Positions 22,020 to 33,656 of a DNA stretch of 64,000 bases are shown here, piece by piece. This DNA comes from Falciphora oryzae. Taxonomy: Eukaryota; Ascomycota; Sordariomycetes; Magnaporthales; Magnaporthaceae. The notes beneath the pieces are model-generated. The model was not told the DNA's origin. It did not search any database and worked only from the letters and a program-made list of their open reading frames with translations. Both the position numbers and the translations under genes were made by a program. The stretch's first letter is position 1; the number at the start of each line of letters is the position of its first letter. The stretch spans positions 289,589 through 353,588 of the forward strand of contig JNVV01000041.1 of the NCBI GenBank assembly GCA_000733355.1. The letters are read 5' to 3'.

Positions 22020-22777
22020 TAGCCGCCGATGGCCCCGCTGGGTTGGTAGGGGGAGGGGTGAATGACGGCTGTCGGTACACGCACGAGTACCGTGCTGGGC
22101 CTAAGGGGTCTGGGGTAGGCGGTGTCACATCTTCCACGGGGGTTCCGGGATGAGATAGGCGATATATATCGCGTTGGAGTGTCCGAGATAGCATCCGTAG
22201 CGATTTCGAAAAGACTGCGTAACAGACGCCTTCGATTGTGCAAGGAAAGACCTTATGGAAGTCGGCGTTGAGCAAAAGGATTGCACGGGAAGTCCTTGGC
22301 TGACTGGTGGACGAAGTGTATGGCACGGTTTCTGATGGCCAAAAAGGGCCCGCAAAGCCCGACATAGTATTTTAAGATATTGTCATCCAGAAGCTCGTCG
22401 AAGGGATTGTCGATAATTGACCTTAGTTTTTCGAGTGTGAGAGGCCGATATACCGTCGATGCGGTGGATAGAATTTGCAAACACAGGGCCACGTCGTCGG
22501 CATTTTTCAGGCCGCAGATGGTGTGCATCATTCGGCCATATAGAGCGTCTAGGCCAGGCGGGAACCCGTGTAGCGTTTCAATGGCTTCGAAAGGGGGACG
22601 TCCTTTAAGCTTCGATAGACGAAAGCCACCCACAGGAATGTACCAAAGTTGTCGGTTTGGACGCAAGCGCCCGTGGCCGCGTCCCAATCGCTTGAGCGTT
22701 GTAACGCACGTGCCCGTCGACGCGTCCCAGAGCTTGACGACGCGAGCTGCCGGACGTTGCCGGTTGACCAGATACAA
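22020..22777 (-). pseudogene. NACHT/WD40 NLR fragment
   Basis: The frame from 22777 starts with a WD40-like piece (VVKLWDASTGTCVTTLK) and runs into the region that in HET-E-type NLRs follows the NACHT domain: FPPGLDALYGRMM, STASTVYRPLTLEKLRS, LLDDNILKYYVGLCGPFL, FVHQSAKDF. After a frame change near 22290 it continues as CYAVFSKSLRMLSRTLQRDI and PTPDPLGPARYSCVY, again conserved in fungal NLRs. The P-loop and the rest of the NACHT are absent. A WD40 piece upstream of the NACHT C-terminus is the reverse of the normal order. It is clearly a remnant; intact relatives act in heterokaryon incompatibility or defence. Confidence 0.75.
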
Positions 22778-23166
22778 TCACGTGTCGTAACAAAACCTAA
22801 GCTCTAGCGGTCAACGGCCCTCTGCTTCGGCCCTTCCGGCCCACAAATCAACGCCACGGGCAGCCTCCGTCTTTCTTTTGCCATAGCGGCACCTCGGGGT
22901 ATTGCTTCGTTGTTTTGATTAACGTTAGCATCGACCGGTGCCGCCGCCGTTCAAATGAAGGGGATAGCAGCTCGCCCGTCAAAGTCTACACCGGCACCTG
23001 CCTTGTGACATGCCCCACCCCAACACGTCTTTGTATTATCTTGTCCATACCCGTGCTGCTAGTGGGCCGATGATGCTGCTCAAACACACGGAATACCGCA
23101 ACTATCTCGGGCGGCGTGCATGCAGGCCGCGCAAGCGCACCCCCTTCCAGCCATGACGTCAGGCGC
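22778..23166. other. Spacer between NLR remnant and nuclease-like gene
   Basis: No coding sequence or motif recognised. Confidence 0.5.
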
Positions 23167-24617
23167 TCACTGGGAACGTGGCCCTTCCCGTTCGACGCCC
23201 ATGAGATCCATCATCCAGACCTTGAAGGGCCCATCCATCCAGGCCACCAGTTCGCGCAGGACAGCAAGGAGCGTGTGCAAGGAGATCAGAGGTTGAGTAC
23301 CCCCGGCTTCGAAGGGGCCGATGATTTCGATGTCTGTGTCCCGGTCGCATGCGAAGTACAGGCTCCAATAATGTTCACCGCCGAGGAGAAGCGGAAGCGT
23401 GACAATTGGGCGGCTGCTACAAAGGGGGCGCATGCGCTGGTGCCAGCTGAAGCCCAGATCGCCAACTGTATGCGACCCTGCTCTAGATCGTTGAAGCTTT
23501 TAGTTTCGGTGCTGGCACCGGTGGGCCGTTTCGCTAAAGGGGGATAAATGGTCTGGTTGACGGTATCCATGCCCGTGGGCTGAGTACGGACAACGTCATG
23601 AACTTTAGCCGCAAGCGTGACGTAGTCCGAGCCCGGGTTCCCGTGCCGCTGGTTGTCGTCAAGCGCCAATACAAAAGCAAAGTCGGCCATCCAGCCCTCC
23701 ACCGCGCCTGAGCCTGACGCAGCTGTAGAAGCGGCTGCGGAGCCTGCTTCAAATCCAGGGTCGGTTCGTGGGGATGCTGCGGATCCGGCGGAAGATGCCA
23801 TGGAGGACGACGCGGAGAGCGGTGTCGCGACGCCGCCTGTCCTGGCCGGCGGCCACCTTGGTACGATTCCCGCGGTGGTAATCTGCTCCGCAGCAACGCC
23901 TCGACGGGCTTTCACCGCTAGCTTTAGGAGCCGCGCGTGGACAGTCGTGTTCCAGACCGCTTCCGCAGAGCCCGATCTGAACGCCTCCTTTGCATCCCGC
24001 TCAATCTTGCGGAGGACCCCAAGCTCCCTTTTCGCCCGCTTGGCAGCGGCTGCTGGCGTATCTGTGTCCGACTCCGACTCCGAATCCGAGTCCGGGGTCC
24101 ACAGTGCGCTATCTTCTGCCGTCTCTGGAGCGAAAAAAAATGGTCAGGCCACCTACTCGTGGCCGGCACCCTCTTGACAATAGGTTCGCGAGCGGCGGCG
24201 GGTATAAAACTGAGGCGACAGTCGGCAATCCTAGTGACGCCATCGAACACACCCCGCACATCTTCGGACAGCCGCGTCTTTGGATCCGTTGACAGGGGAA
24301 CAAACTTGACGGGTATATCCAGGTATTGGAGTTGATTGACCCTTTTGACGGGACCCGGGCCGGACGGGACAGCATCGCCAGTTGGCCCTGGGGCGCTGCC
24401 GCCATCGCCACTGTCGGCGCCAGCGGTAGCAGCACCACTCGGTCGAGTTTCCTCCTCTCAGGGGGAGACATACCCCGGGGCTGGTGCTGCAAGGCTGACG
24501 ACGAACCCGGCGGTGTTGGCGGCATTCTTTCCTTGCGATGCGATGTGTTCTGCAGTGGCCCGCCACCGCTGACTGTCTTGAGCCAGGAATTGATTCGACA
24601 TTCACGGCAGAAGCAGG
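23167..24617 (-). pseudogene. PD-(D/E)XK nuclease-like protein with frame shifts
   Basis: The N-terminal block CRINSWLKTVS (about 24610) is followed by the family's Pro/Ser-rich linker (PPTPPGSSS, SPPERRKLD). After a frame change near 24430 come NQLQYLDIPVKFVPLS and DVRGVFDGVTRIADCRLSFI. A very short candidate intron (24125-24156, 32 nt, GTAGGT...CTGAC...CAG) leads into RKIERDAKEAFR, AVWNTTVHARLLKLAV and the nuclease core: WMADFAFVLAL, NQTIYPPLAKRPTGASTETK and LAIWASAG. Another frame change near 23435 precedes HYWSLYFACDRDTDIEIIG and TLLAVLRELVAWMDGPFKVW. The Asp and the ExK (ETK) positions of the fungal PD-(D/E)XK family are kept. Natural substrates are unknown. The frame changes make this copy non-functional unless they are sequencing errors. 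Confidence 0.7.
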
Positions 24618-25915
24618 ATGTGCCTTAGTCCGAGGGGTTGGGCACTTGCCGTTGCATATCCGCACAGCTCGAACGAATATATCCCGGATGCCGGGTGGTG
24701 ATGTGCTGGTGCTACATCAGTCCGGGGATTGTTTTGATCGGTTTCTGGGAGAGATTGATGGTGTGGGGCTTGAGTCACTTGGCGCAGCCACTCGCGTGGC
24801 AAAGAGTCGGCCTCAAATATCATGCCAGATCTGGCACGGAGCCCACCAGCTACCGGGCTGAGCCACTGCCGGAAATTTCCATAACATGAAGGATACGCAG
24901 CTGGCGAAGCGCAAGGCTGCGTACGAGCCGCCGTAGGAGAAGCCAAAGCGCCAGCGGCTGCAAGACCAGGGCGATGCCAGTGACGAGGACGTCGCGTAAT
25001 ATGGAGCAGGTCACGAATCCCACGGTTTCTCTTCCTACGGTCACCCGTCCCCATCCACGACGTTTTTTTTTTTTTTTTTTTTTCGTACCACAACATAGAC
25101 CATAGCAACCCAGATCGACAACGCCTGCTTCCAGTTCGGAACAATGGCCCAAAAAGGCTCTCAGGTGACATAACCTTGTCGTGTGGCAGCGTAGAGTACC
25201 GTTGGACAAGGAAGAATACATGACCCAAACGTGCTCTCACGATCTCTACACGTCGAACGTGCAGGACGGCACGGTCTCGGGTGCCCTACTGGTAATAAAT
25301 GATCATAAAATGTATTTTTTATGTAATTATATAAAAACCACTAAGCTGCTGATATCCTAAACGCGCCGCCGGGTGTAGCTCTTTCATGTCCGGTCATGTC
25401 TCGTCAAGTACCCAGGATAGAAGGAAATAAGAATGAAAAGCTTCGAATTTTATGCTGTCCCATGCGTAAATGTTGCAAAAATGCACTAGAGCCTTGTTTA
25501 ATAGGGTCTCCTCATGTCCTCTGACCATGCGCCGTCTCTTCAAGCAGGTCTCGAGGTCGAATGAAAGAGAGCGCGGTTGTTCCCCAATGTCGCCTGTAGT
25601 TGGGGAATGGCTCAGTGGGAAGGATGTTGATGGTTGTTAATAATGCGTTGGCGGCTGTCGGCTGCCGTCACCAAAAGTCCGCTGCCTGGCTCGCAAAGAC
25701 GTTCCCAGGAGGCACTCTTCCTCGATGGATGTACTCGAGGATGGCTTCTGTAAAGTCGCTATAGGAAAACTGAACGTTCTCATGGTCAGCAACAGAGCCT
25801 AGACGAAGCACAAGAAACAGAAAGAGTGAGGGAGTGTCGGAAATGACAGGCGACATGTATGGAATTTGGCCTCGACCGCTGGTGCTTCTTGGGACCGCAA
25901 CCCAAAGGGAAGGCT
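24618..25915. other. Spacer with a T homopolymer, no gene
   Basis: Overlapping open frames are crossed by a run of about 21 T (25063-25083), and none has family features. The 25270-25660 part is more AT-rich than its surroundings and lies downstream of the F-box gene; it may hold its 3' untranslated region. Confidence 0.45.
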
Positions 25916-27979
25916 TCAACATACCTCGGGTGCCTCATCTGGGTCTTCATCCTGGCCCATGCGGTGTGCTATCCTGCCTAGTTCGTCATCGTTGACATCA
26001 GGACCGCCAGGGGAGGAATATTGATCTCTCCCCAGCTCGTCACAGGCGACCTCGGAGACCTCGTACGGTTCGGCCATGGGCGGCAAGGGCGGTGTGCCCT
26101 GCCGCTGTTGCATCACGAAACAGCGCTCCGCAAAGATTCCACGGCGGTTCTGCGCCTTCCAAGACCGGCTCAGCCGCCGCACCATGACAGGCTTCCAGCC
26201 GCCGACGTTGAGCGTGACGCGCTGCCAGCTAGGAGGTTCGCCTATTCCGTTAGCCGCTGCTATGGCTTTGGCTCGTTCGCTAGTCAGGAACGAGAAAATT
26301 TGCATAGATGCCTCGCGGTCCTTGTCAATCTGGGGTGGCAGCTCCTCGAAAGGGTGAACGACCGTGCTGTGGAGACCGAGCTGTCAGTCGTTTGGCCTTG
26401 GCCCAAAGGTTATAGTGCAGCGCCAGGAAGGATAGGAAGATGAACCTACTGCACATGTATCGTAAGGGTGTGCAGTTTGGGAAACATGCACAGCGCCCTG
26501 AGGAAGAGGGGCGGATCCGTCCGCGCAGTATCCATATCCAGCTCCAGGGTGCGCAACTCGACAAGTTCCGAGGCCAATCGTTCAAGGTCGCCAACCCATA
26601 GGGTAGGACATCGACGGGTGTCGTCAGAGAAGCCGACAAAGTCTCGCAGCGAGAGGTGCCGGAGCGTTTCGGCGTGACATAGCAGAGCGTCCGTCCCGAA
26701 GAATTTTGTGTCAATTGTCAGCTCTAGCCGCTCCAGCGCGGCCACGTGCGATCGCACAGTCGTGTCCAGGAGTCGCGAGAGTTCCTCGCGACCATCCGAG
26801 ATCCCCGAGTCCCGCAACACCAGAGTGCGGAGGCCCCAGAGGTCCCTTGGGTTGAGTGACCGCAGAGCCCTCAGAACGGGCATGTCAATAAGCTGGAGTG
26901 ACCGGATGCGAGAGAAGTCCCAGTGCCGCGCAACGTCCTCCTTATTGTGCACCCAGTCATAGCACTCCATGCGGAGCTCTTCGAAGCTGGGGAGGCGATC
27001 AGTCCCTGACAACTCAAAGCTGGTCCCTTGGCCTCTGTCATGATACCGGAAAACCTTCATCGACCTGGACCTGAGGAGTATCTGTTTGAGTCCGTTTATG
27101 CCTCCCTGGAGGGGCGGATTTGGATACGCCATGTTAAGTGACGCAAGCAGCTCGGTCGGGATTCCGTCGACAAGGACGTCTTGGTGCTGCTCTACGGATC
27201 TTGGGGACAAGTCTTCTATGTGGACCTTGGTCTCCCTGCGTAATGCGCCGCGGCCGCCCGGGGCCCGAAGGAAAAGGGGACCGATGGGGCATGTGCAGGG
27301 CGGCGATGGGCCGGTTTGTGAATAGCACCAACTTTATGGCGCGGTCGACACATTAGTATTGACATGGGTCAGTTGTTCAGAGAGCAGTGATACGCCCAGG
27401 GAGGCAGAGGGACGGTTTTGGCCAGGACAAGGGAGATGGAATGGGGGCCGATGGGTTCCGCGTACGTGAAGCTGGATAGTTTCATGATGTTTTCTGTTAT
27501 CCGAGCAACGGCCCTGTGGTTCTCGGCACAGCTTTCCTGCTCGTCGATGGAGGCTACCACATGGTTGGTGTAAAGATGCATATTCGCATAGGCCGCCACG
27601 AGACGGTCCGGGCTCGGGTAATAGAGGAGCCTCTTGGTGAGGACCAAGGTCTGATACTGGATGGGAGTTGCAATCTCGTTGAAACGGTGGCACGCCAGGC
27701 GCACCGCAACGGTGTCCCTCAGACTTTGGTCGCGGACCTGCAGAGGGCGCGAGGCAAGGGTGTTAACGTTGGGCCCCGACATGTTCTTAAGGAAGGGCTA
27801 GCTCGAGCGTGCAGAGAATGGAGAGTCGAACGGATAGATAGGTAGAAAGGAATGGGACGGCCACAGACGGGACGAAAAGCGATACTTACATGCCTGAAAA
27901 CTAAAGCCAATATCTCGGCAGCGAGGCAGTGGATATGGACCAACCGGCCTCGTCTGGTACGGCGCGATGCCACAGCCAT
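25916..27979 (-). CDS. F-box protein with leucine-rich-repeat-like region
   Basis: Four exons fit with continuous phase: 27979-27890, 27737-27394, 27235-26450 and 26366-25916, giving 556 residues. Donors are GTAAGT, GTATCA and GTAGGT. The N-terminal F-box is created across the first splice: IHCLAAEILALVFRH joined to VRDQSLRDTVAVRLACHRF, then ATPIQYQTL. The centre has LRR-like segments (RIRSLQLIDMPVLRAL, LRTLVLRDSGISD, LERLELTIDTKF, LRHLSLRDFVGF, LRTLELDMDTA). The C-terminus is acidic. F-box proteins bind Skp1 and present targets to SCF ubiquitin ligases; the LRR-like region would bind the target. No lesions are visible. The second donor (GTATCA) is the weakest junction. Confidence 0.75.
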
Positions 27980-30900
27980 GGTTTGGCAGACGCCTGTTGT
28001 TTGCGAGAAGGGCTGGGTCGGCGGGTAGAAGGGCGGGACTGGCAACCGCGCGAGCAGCGTGGCCGACAGTCGATAGCGTTGGTCCATGGGCGGTGGGTTC
28101 TTGTATGAGATGGAAGCAAGGCGAGGGGATATGACAAACGTGGAGCTCTCATGTCGGGTTGACCAAACACAGGAATCAAGATCCGATGGGTACCACGAGG
28201 GAAGGAAAGGAAAAGCAATAGCGGATGGATGGATGGTATATGTCGGCGGCCAGGGTGCACGAGAGAAGACAACGGTGTGTCCGTTGCGTTAGTAGATGCA
28301 GCGTCAGCCGGCGAGGGGTGACAAGGACGCTAGATGAGCGCTGTCCCCAAGAAGGTGACGCTCGCGGGTCCAAGAAAGACTCGAGGGACTACTGCAAGGC
28401 AGGGGCCGAGTTCCAGCCAGACGGATCGCGACCGTGCATGTCAAGGCTGTAAGGCGTGATGTGGAGGAGGGTGGTGTTGAGGACCTAGGATCTGCGAGGA
28501 CGGAGAGTTGCCAGACGTGGCCCCAAGGTGGATATCAGAGGCGGGCTGCCCCGGGGAGAACAGGTGGAGAAAAGACGAGGAGGGTCAGGATGGCAAGCAG
28601 CACCACTAGGAGCAGGGGTGTATGGCATATACCATACGAGGAGGTATATCCGAAATATATCAGACAGCTGTCGACAGGGGGCGCGGGCTTGGGCGTTGCG
28701 CTGGCCGAGGAAGAGGCGGGAAGCGGGAGAGAAACAAAGAAACGAGGACTGGAGGAGCCTGGGCAAGCGCCAGTGGTGATGTGTGGCAAGCCGTTGGCCT
28801 GGTTGCTTCGTCGTTACACCGTCCGGAAGAAAGCGGCTGAAGGCTCAGCGCGCGAGACTAACAAGAGCAGGGGGAAGGAAAGCAAGGCAGCGGGCGGAGG
28901 ATGGGACGAAGACGAAACGGTGACATGTCGAGTATCGAAGCGTGCTGGGTTGCTCTCTGCCTTGCCGGTTCAATGCCCGTCTTGGGCGGCGACCAAACCC
29001 GCCACATCGACGGGAGTGGGACACGGGGTGCTGCCCCATGCCGCTCCAAGGATCTCCCGCCAGCATATGCCCGGGGCGTGGGAGTCGGGGCCGGTAGTGG
29101 CCAGCGAGACGAGGTCAGAAGGCAGGATTCTTCTTCCTCTCGCCCGAATCACATTCCCAGGATGCGACCCGATAGGCCCCTCGAGAGGGAAGTGCGTGGG
29201 CATGGAAAGGACGAGAGCCTGTCGAGGGAACTTTTAGCTGGCTGCAGCTAAGGATAGAAAGAGAAAAAGAGGGAGAACAGGGGTGCTGGCGGCCATGGAA
29301 ACGGAAGGTTCCTACGCAAGGCAATGTGCGGTGGTTGATGGGAATCGAATCGGCCGTCGTTTTTTGCGCATCGACCAAGCGCGGCCGTGGAAACACCGAA
29401 AGAATCTGGCAGTCTGCACAGAGCCCCGTCTCCACCTCGCATGCGGTCGTCCGTTCTGAGCCATCGTCCCAATGAGCTGTTCGAGCAGTTCCCGCAGCTG
29501 CTGGAGCAGTTCCCGCAGCTATTGGAGCAGTTCCCGCAGCTGTTGGAGCAGTTCTCGCAGCTGCTGGTGGTGTCTGGCGCCTGCCCGCTCTTCGCACCTG
29601 CCCAAGTGCGCTCGCAAGTTTCGCCTAAAACGGAAAGAGGTGAGAAGGAGCAACGCACATCGTTTGGTTGGGTCCGAATTTTTGGAGGAGCCGTGGAGCG
29701 GTGGGGCGGGTGGAGGCACGCCGCATTGGCTGGGGCCCCTTGAGGAGCGGACAAAGGTCCCCGTTTCCAGAAGCTGAGAAACAAGAAGAAACGGGGGTCG
29801 ATCGTGGCATGTATGTCAGCAAAGCGTGCAATCGCAAGTCTGTGGACCGCTGCTCTCCCAGTCGGGAGGATTTGCGGCGCTCGGAACGCTACTGCAACCT
29901 CCTGCTAGCCTCCTGACCGTGGCCGTGGAACAGCGGGTGGGGCTCTGTGCCGTAGTGCTGTGTCAACATGCCCGTCCAATCGCGATGCTCTCTCAACCCC
30001 CTTGGGCGCTCCCTGGCCTGGGCTTGGATTGCTTGACTGGATGTTGCCTTCTTTTCCCGTTGCCTTTGGCATGAGTCTGCTTGTCGCCGACGTGTGCTAC
30101 CAAGACGGGAAATTCTAACGACCCCTGATAGGTGTCTGTCCGTCTGTCAATGAATGGGGGCTCCGCTCCCTGGCCCTCTCGGGCCGTCACCGACATGTCA
30201 TCAATGGTTGGCCGGACGGGGACGTAGCACGGGGATGGGATGCTTGGCCCCGTCTGCAGCGTGCTGTCGATCTGACACTTTCTGCCCATCTGCCTCCACT
30301 GCCACGCGGCTGCCAGGCCGTTTGTTCCTTCTAGCGTTCCCACCGTCGGTTGAAGGGCTTATCGCGATGGGGGATTTCGAGGCCTGAGCGCTAGCCCCGG
30401 CGCTCGCTTGCCGGGAAACAGGCCCAGTCCGACCTTATTCCCACGCGGGCGGAGAATAAACCTGGCCATGCCGCCCCTCGCTAATACAACAAACAGACAT
30501 GTGGGAGGGCAAAAAGGTTAGAGGCGAGCCCCCGTCGAGGCAGGGGTTGGTACCGAGACGGCCTGGCAGGTTTTGGCGGTCCAATCGTGCTGCTCTTTGG
30601 TGCTGCCGAGGAGGCCCGGAGCTTGCGCACGGCTCAATTCGCCAGCCAAGGTTGTGGGCTGAGTGGGAGATGAATGGCGGCGAGATGGATTCGCTGCCGG
30701 TACGACGTGGCGTTGCAGAAGAAGAGGGGATGATGAAGCCATCCACACCGCGGTTGCCCATGCCTGGAAAGACACGAACAAATTCGACCCGAGGCTGCGG
30801 CCCAGAAACATTTGACGTAGTGCGTGGTGCGGGTGTAGGCGGCCGCCCAGCCTGCGGCCTGCCCCACCCGTCGATTTTCATCCCTAAGCCCGATTCATCC

Positions 30901-33656
30901 CATAGTTGCGAGTGGCCCAAGAAAGGGACCCGGCCGACTGCGTCCTTGGCGGCGTCTGCACCTGCCATGTCTGGGTTTTGACTCGAGCCGCCAGCCGCCT
31001 TCCAGCACCGAGACCAGCGCGGCCCATTTAGCCTTTCGTGGCTGATAACAACTTTCAATAACCATCCTCACACTCGACCCGGACTTCCCGACTGGTCGCA
31101 CAAGAGAGTCGGCTCGGCAATATTTGCCTGCCCTGGGAGTGTCTGTGCCATCACGAATGCAGCTCGGTAGCGGGGTCGCAAAAGCCCGTGCATACAGGAG
31201 TGATGTGCGCGCCAGACGTGCCTCGCAAGGCCCCCTCTGTCCGGAGTCCGGCCCAGCGTGCTCGGTTGGGCCAGCCGCGGACGTGTTTGCATGATCGGCC
31301 CTCCCGCGGCCTATTAACAACCCCGGCTGATTTTCCAGTCTGCAGATCCTGACGGGGACCGACACGTTGGTATCAAGGAGCGGCACATCGCGTCATGAGG
31401 TGGTGTTGTCGGCCCATTGTGGATAACAAAGTGAGCTCTCCGTCCTCGAGCCCTACTCAATTTCGGTACTCGCCGGGGATGCATATTGCCAAAGCGGGCA
31501 ACGAATGTGTGTTAGGTTGCAACAACATCGGACAGGCTGGCTAGGTTACAACAGCTTCGCAACAGAATCCTTTCTGTTTGCGTAATCTCCTGGCTCGCCC
31601 AGGGTGTGAATGTCGGTATAGTTTACCTACCCTGCACTCCATCTTCCCTTTGGTGGGTGTGCCAGCGCCGCACCGCCTGTAGCTCACGGGCAGGGAGACG
31701 CCCAGCCTGCCAGGACAGTTTCTGCATCTAGCCCCGTCTCTCCCCGCCAATCTGGTACATATCCAACCGTGCCGGGCGTGGTAGTCACGCCTGCATTGTA
31801 TCCAGATGCATATCCTGCAACCGTACGTCTCCAGTCAAGCGAAGACTCTGGCGGTTCATCCGCTGGAGGTGAACGCCGTTGCCGTTGACGAGGCCCATTG
31901 TCACGCGGACCCCATATCTCGCAGCGTGTGGCATACACAAATCAGGGTCTGCTGCCAGCCCGTGCCACTCCTTCTCAGACAAGTCGTGACCCTAGGGGGC
32001 GGACTGTGCGTCCGAGGGAATCCGCTGCGGCGCTCCGTTGCACGCCGGACGCCATCGACCATCTCGAGGCACCTCGATGGGATCGAGGTCAACCCCGGGA
32101 TGGACACGTTCGCGAGTGCCCGAGATGTATGCGCCGCCCGTCGCCAGCTCGTGTCCCCAGATCTTCTTGTAGACCTTCAGGTCCCCTAACGGGAGCCCGC
32201 TAGACACTCAGACAGCAAATCGATTTCTGGCTGGCCTCCAGGGCAAGATTTTTCAGGCTACAAGATGGATCAACGACCATATCACGATAAAGGGTATTAA
32301 TTGCCTCTATCTCACCATGCGTCAAACCCAGGCTGCCCAGTTCCGGCCTCGGGGACGTTACAAGCCCGCCCACACGCCTCCAACCCTCTTTTGATGTGGA
32401 ATGCCAATGTTAGCTGCTGCACAGGTCGTGGAGAGCCGCCCGATGCTGGGCGAGCGAGCAAGCGTTTCCCGATTCGAGCGGTGCTTGCGAGAAAAAAGAC
32501 AACGCGCGTTGGCTGACCTGCATGCAGAAGCATCCACACTGCCTTTCCTGCAAACACAACTGGTCGACGCAGACGAGGGGCCGTCCTTGCAGCAGCATGG
32601 ATGAGAAGGAGGAGGCTGCTTGCTATCCCACGATGCAAAATTCCCCGACTGGTTCATCTACGTAGTAATCTGAGTTGGCCGGCAAGCAAGCACCCAAGGC
32701 AGCTTGTTTCTTCTTCTCCTTTCGTCGGATAAGGATAATTCCCCTTGCTCACCCGCCAGTGACCTTTTGCTCAATGTTGGGACGAAGAATCAAGAAGGGC
32801 TGAAAACCCCTTGCCACCCTGGACCTTACCACACCTCCCCTATTGCCCCTCATTCTTGGGACCGCAACCCGGAAAGGGTCCCGAGACGAAATGGTCCGAA
32901 TTCGGCCCCCCCTCCCCTCTCATCCTCCTTGTATCCGTGCTCTCACGGCATTCCCCGTCTTCTTCTTCTTTCTTCCCCCTTGGCTGGTAAGATCGTCCGA
33001 CCTCGAAGCGTTTGCCAAGCGGGAAGTAGAGCAACAAGTAAGAAGACAACACACTGGCAGCTGGCAGCGAGTAACACACAAGCATGACCCAACAGTCTAC
33101 CCGTTCGGTTAGCGTTGCGGAGCTGTCCCTCTGAAAGAAGAAAGCGTACGAGGCACGGACATCTACCAGATACCTCTTATGCCTTTTTACTTCTTTGGGT
33201 AGGTCAGCAAGCATCTGTTGTTCGCTACATGTTACCAAATTCGGGCTGAAATAAAGGCATGGATATTCGACAGAGTCAAGCTCCTAACTATAACATGATG
33301 CGGACTGGCATAAGTGAGAGAGAGCAAAAACAGGATGGACTTGCTTGCTATCTGGGAACAGAGAGATATAAACAAGAAAAAAAAAAAAAAAAAAAAGGAA
33401 GCGAAGAAATTCCAATCCAACGAAGTGCGAGTAAGAATGTGCCAGACCCCTGATAGCACAACATCGCGCCCAAGTCCCGATTGAGGAAAGGAAAGACGAA
33501 ACGTTCGACAAAAGCTGGGACAAAAAAAAAAAAAAAAAAAACAGAAAATTTGGCAAGTGCCTTGGGTCGTGCTTCGACCGATGACAGGGGTATCGCCGTG
33601 AGGACGGTGCCCTTCCCCCGTATTTCCCCTCATCACCACGCCATCCCTGGTAAAGA
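27980..33656. other. Long stretch without convincing genes
   Basis: About 5.7 kb lies between the F-box gene and the VHS-GAT gene. Many open frames exist on both strands but overlap, are compositionally skewed and show no domains. Contents noted are a 21-bp minisatellite (29483-29566), two A runs of about 20 (33377-33396 and 33522-33541), and a protein-like minus-strand stretch at about 31690-32207 (GDLKVYKKIWGHELATGG) that was not identified. It may hold long untranslated regions, non-coding RNA or old repeats. Confidence 0.5.
29483..29566. repeat. 21-bp minisatellite, four units
   Basis: Four consecutive 21-bp units begin GAGCAGTTC (three of them GAGCAGTTCCCGCAGCT), with one to three differences between units. 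In one frame it would read EQFPQLL repeated, but no supported gene contains it. Confidence 0.9.

Noticed and set aside
24602..25240. 212-codon minus-strand open frame
   Set aside because: It runs through the T homopolymer (encoding poly-Lys) and has no conserved segment.
25600..25640. tRNA A-box-like string GGAATGGCTCAGTGGG
   Set aside because: No B box or foldable tRNA around it.
28434..29237. 267-codon plus-strand open frame
   Set aside because: Skewed composition, overlapping open frames on both strands, no domain; it sits in the long spacer.
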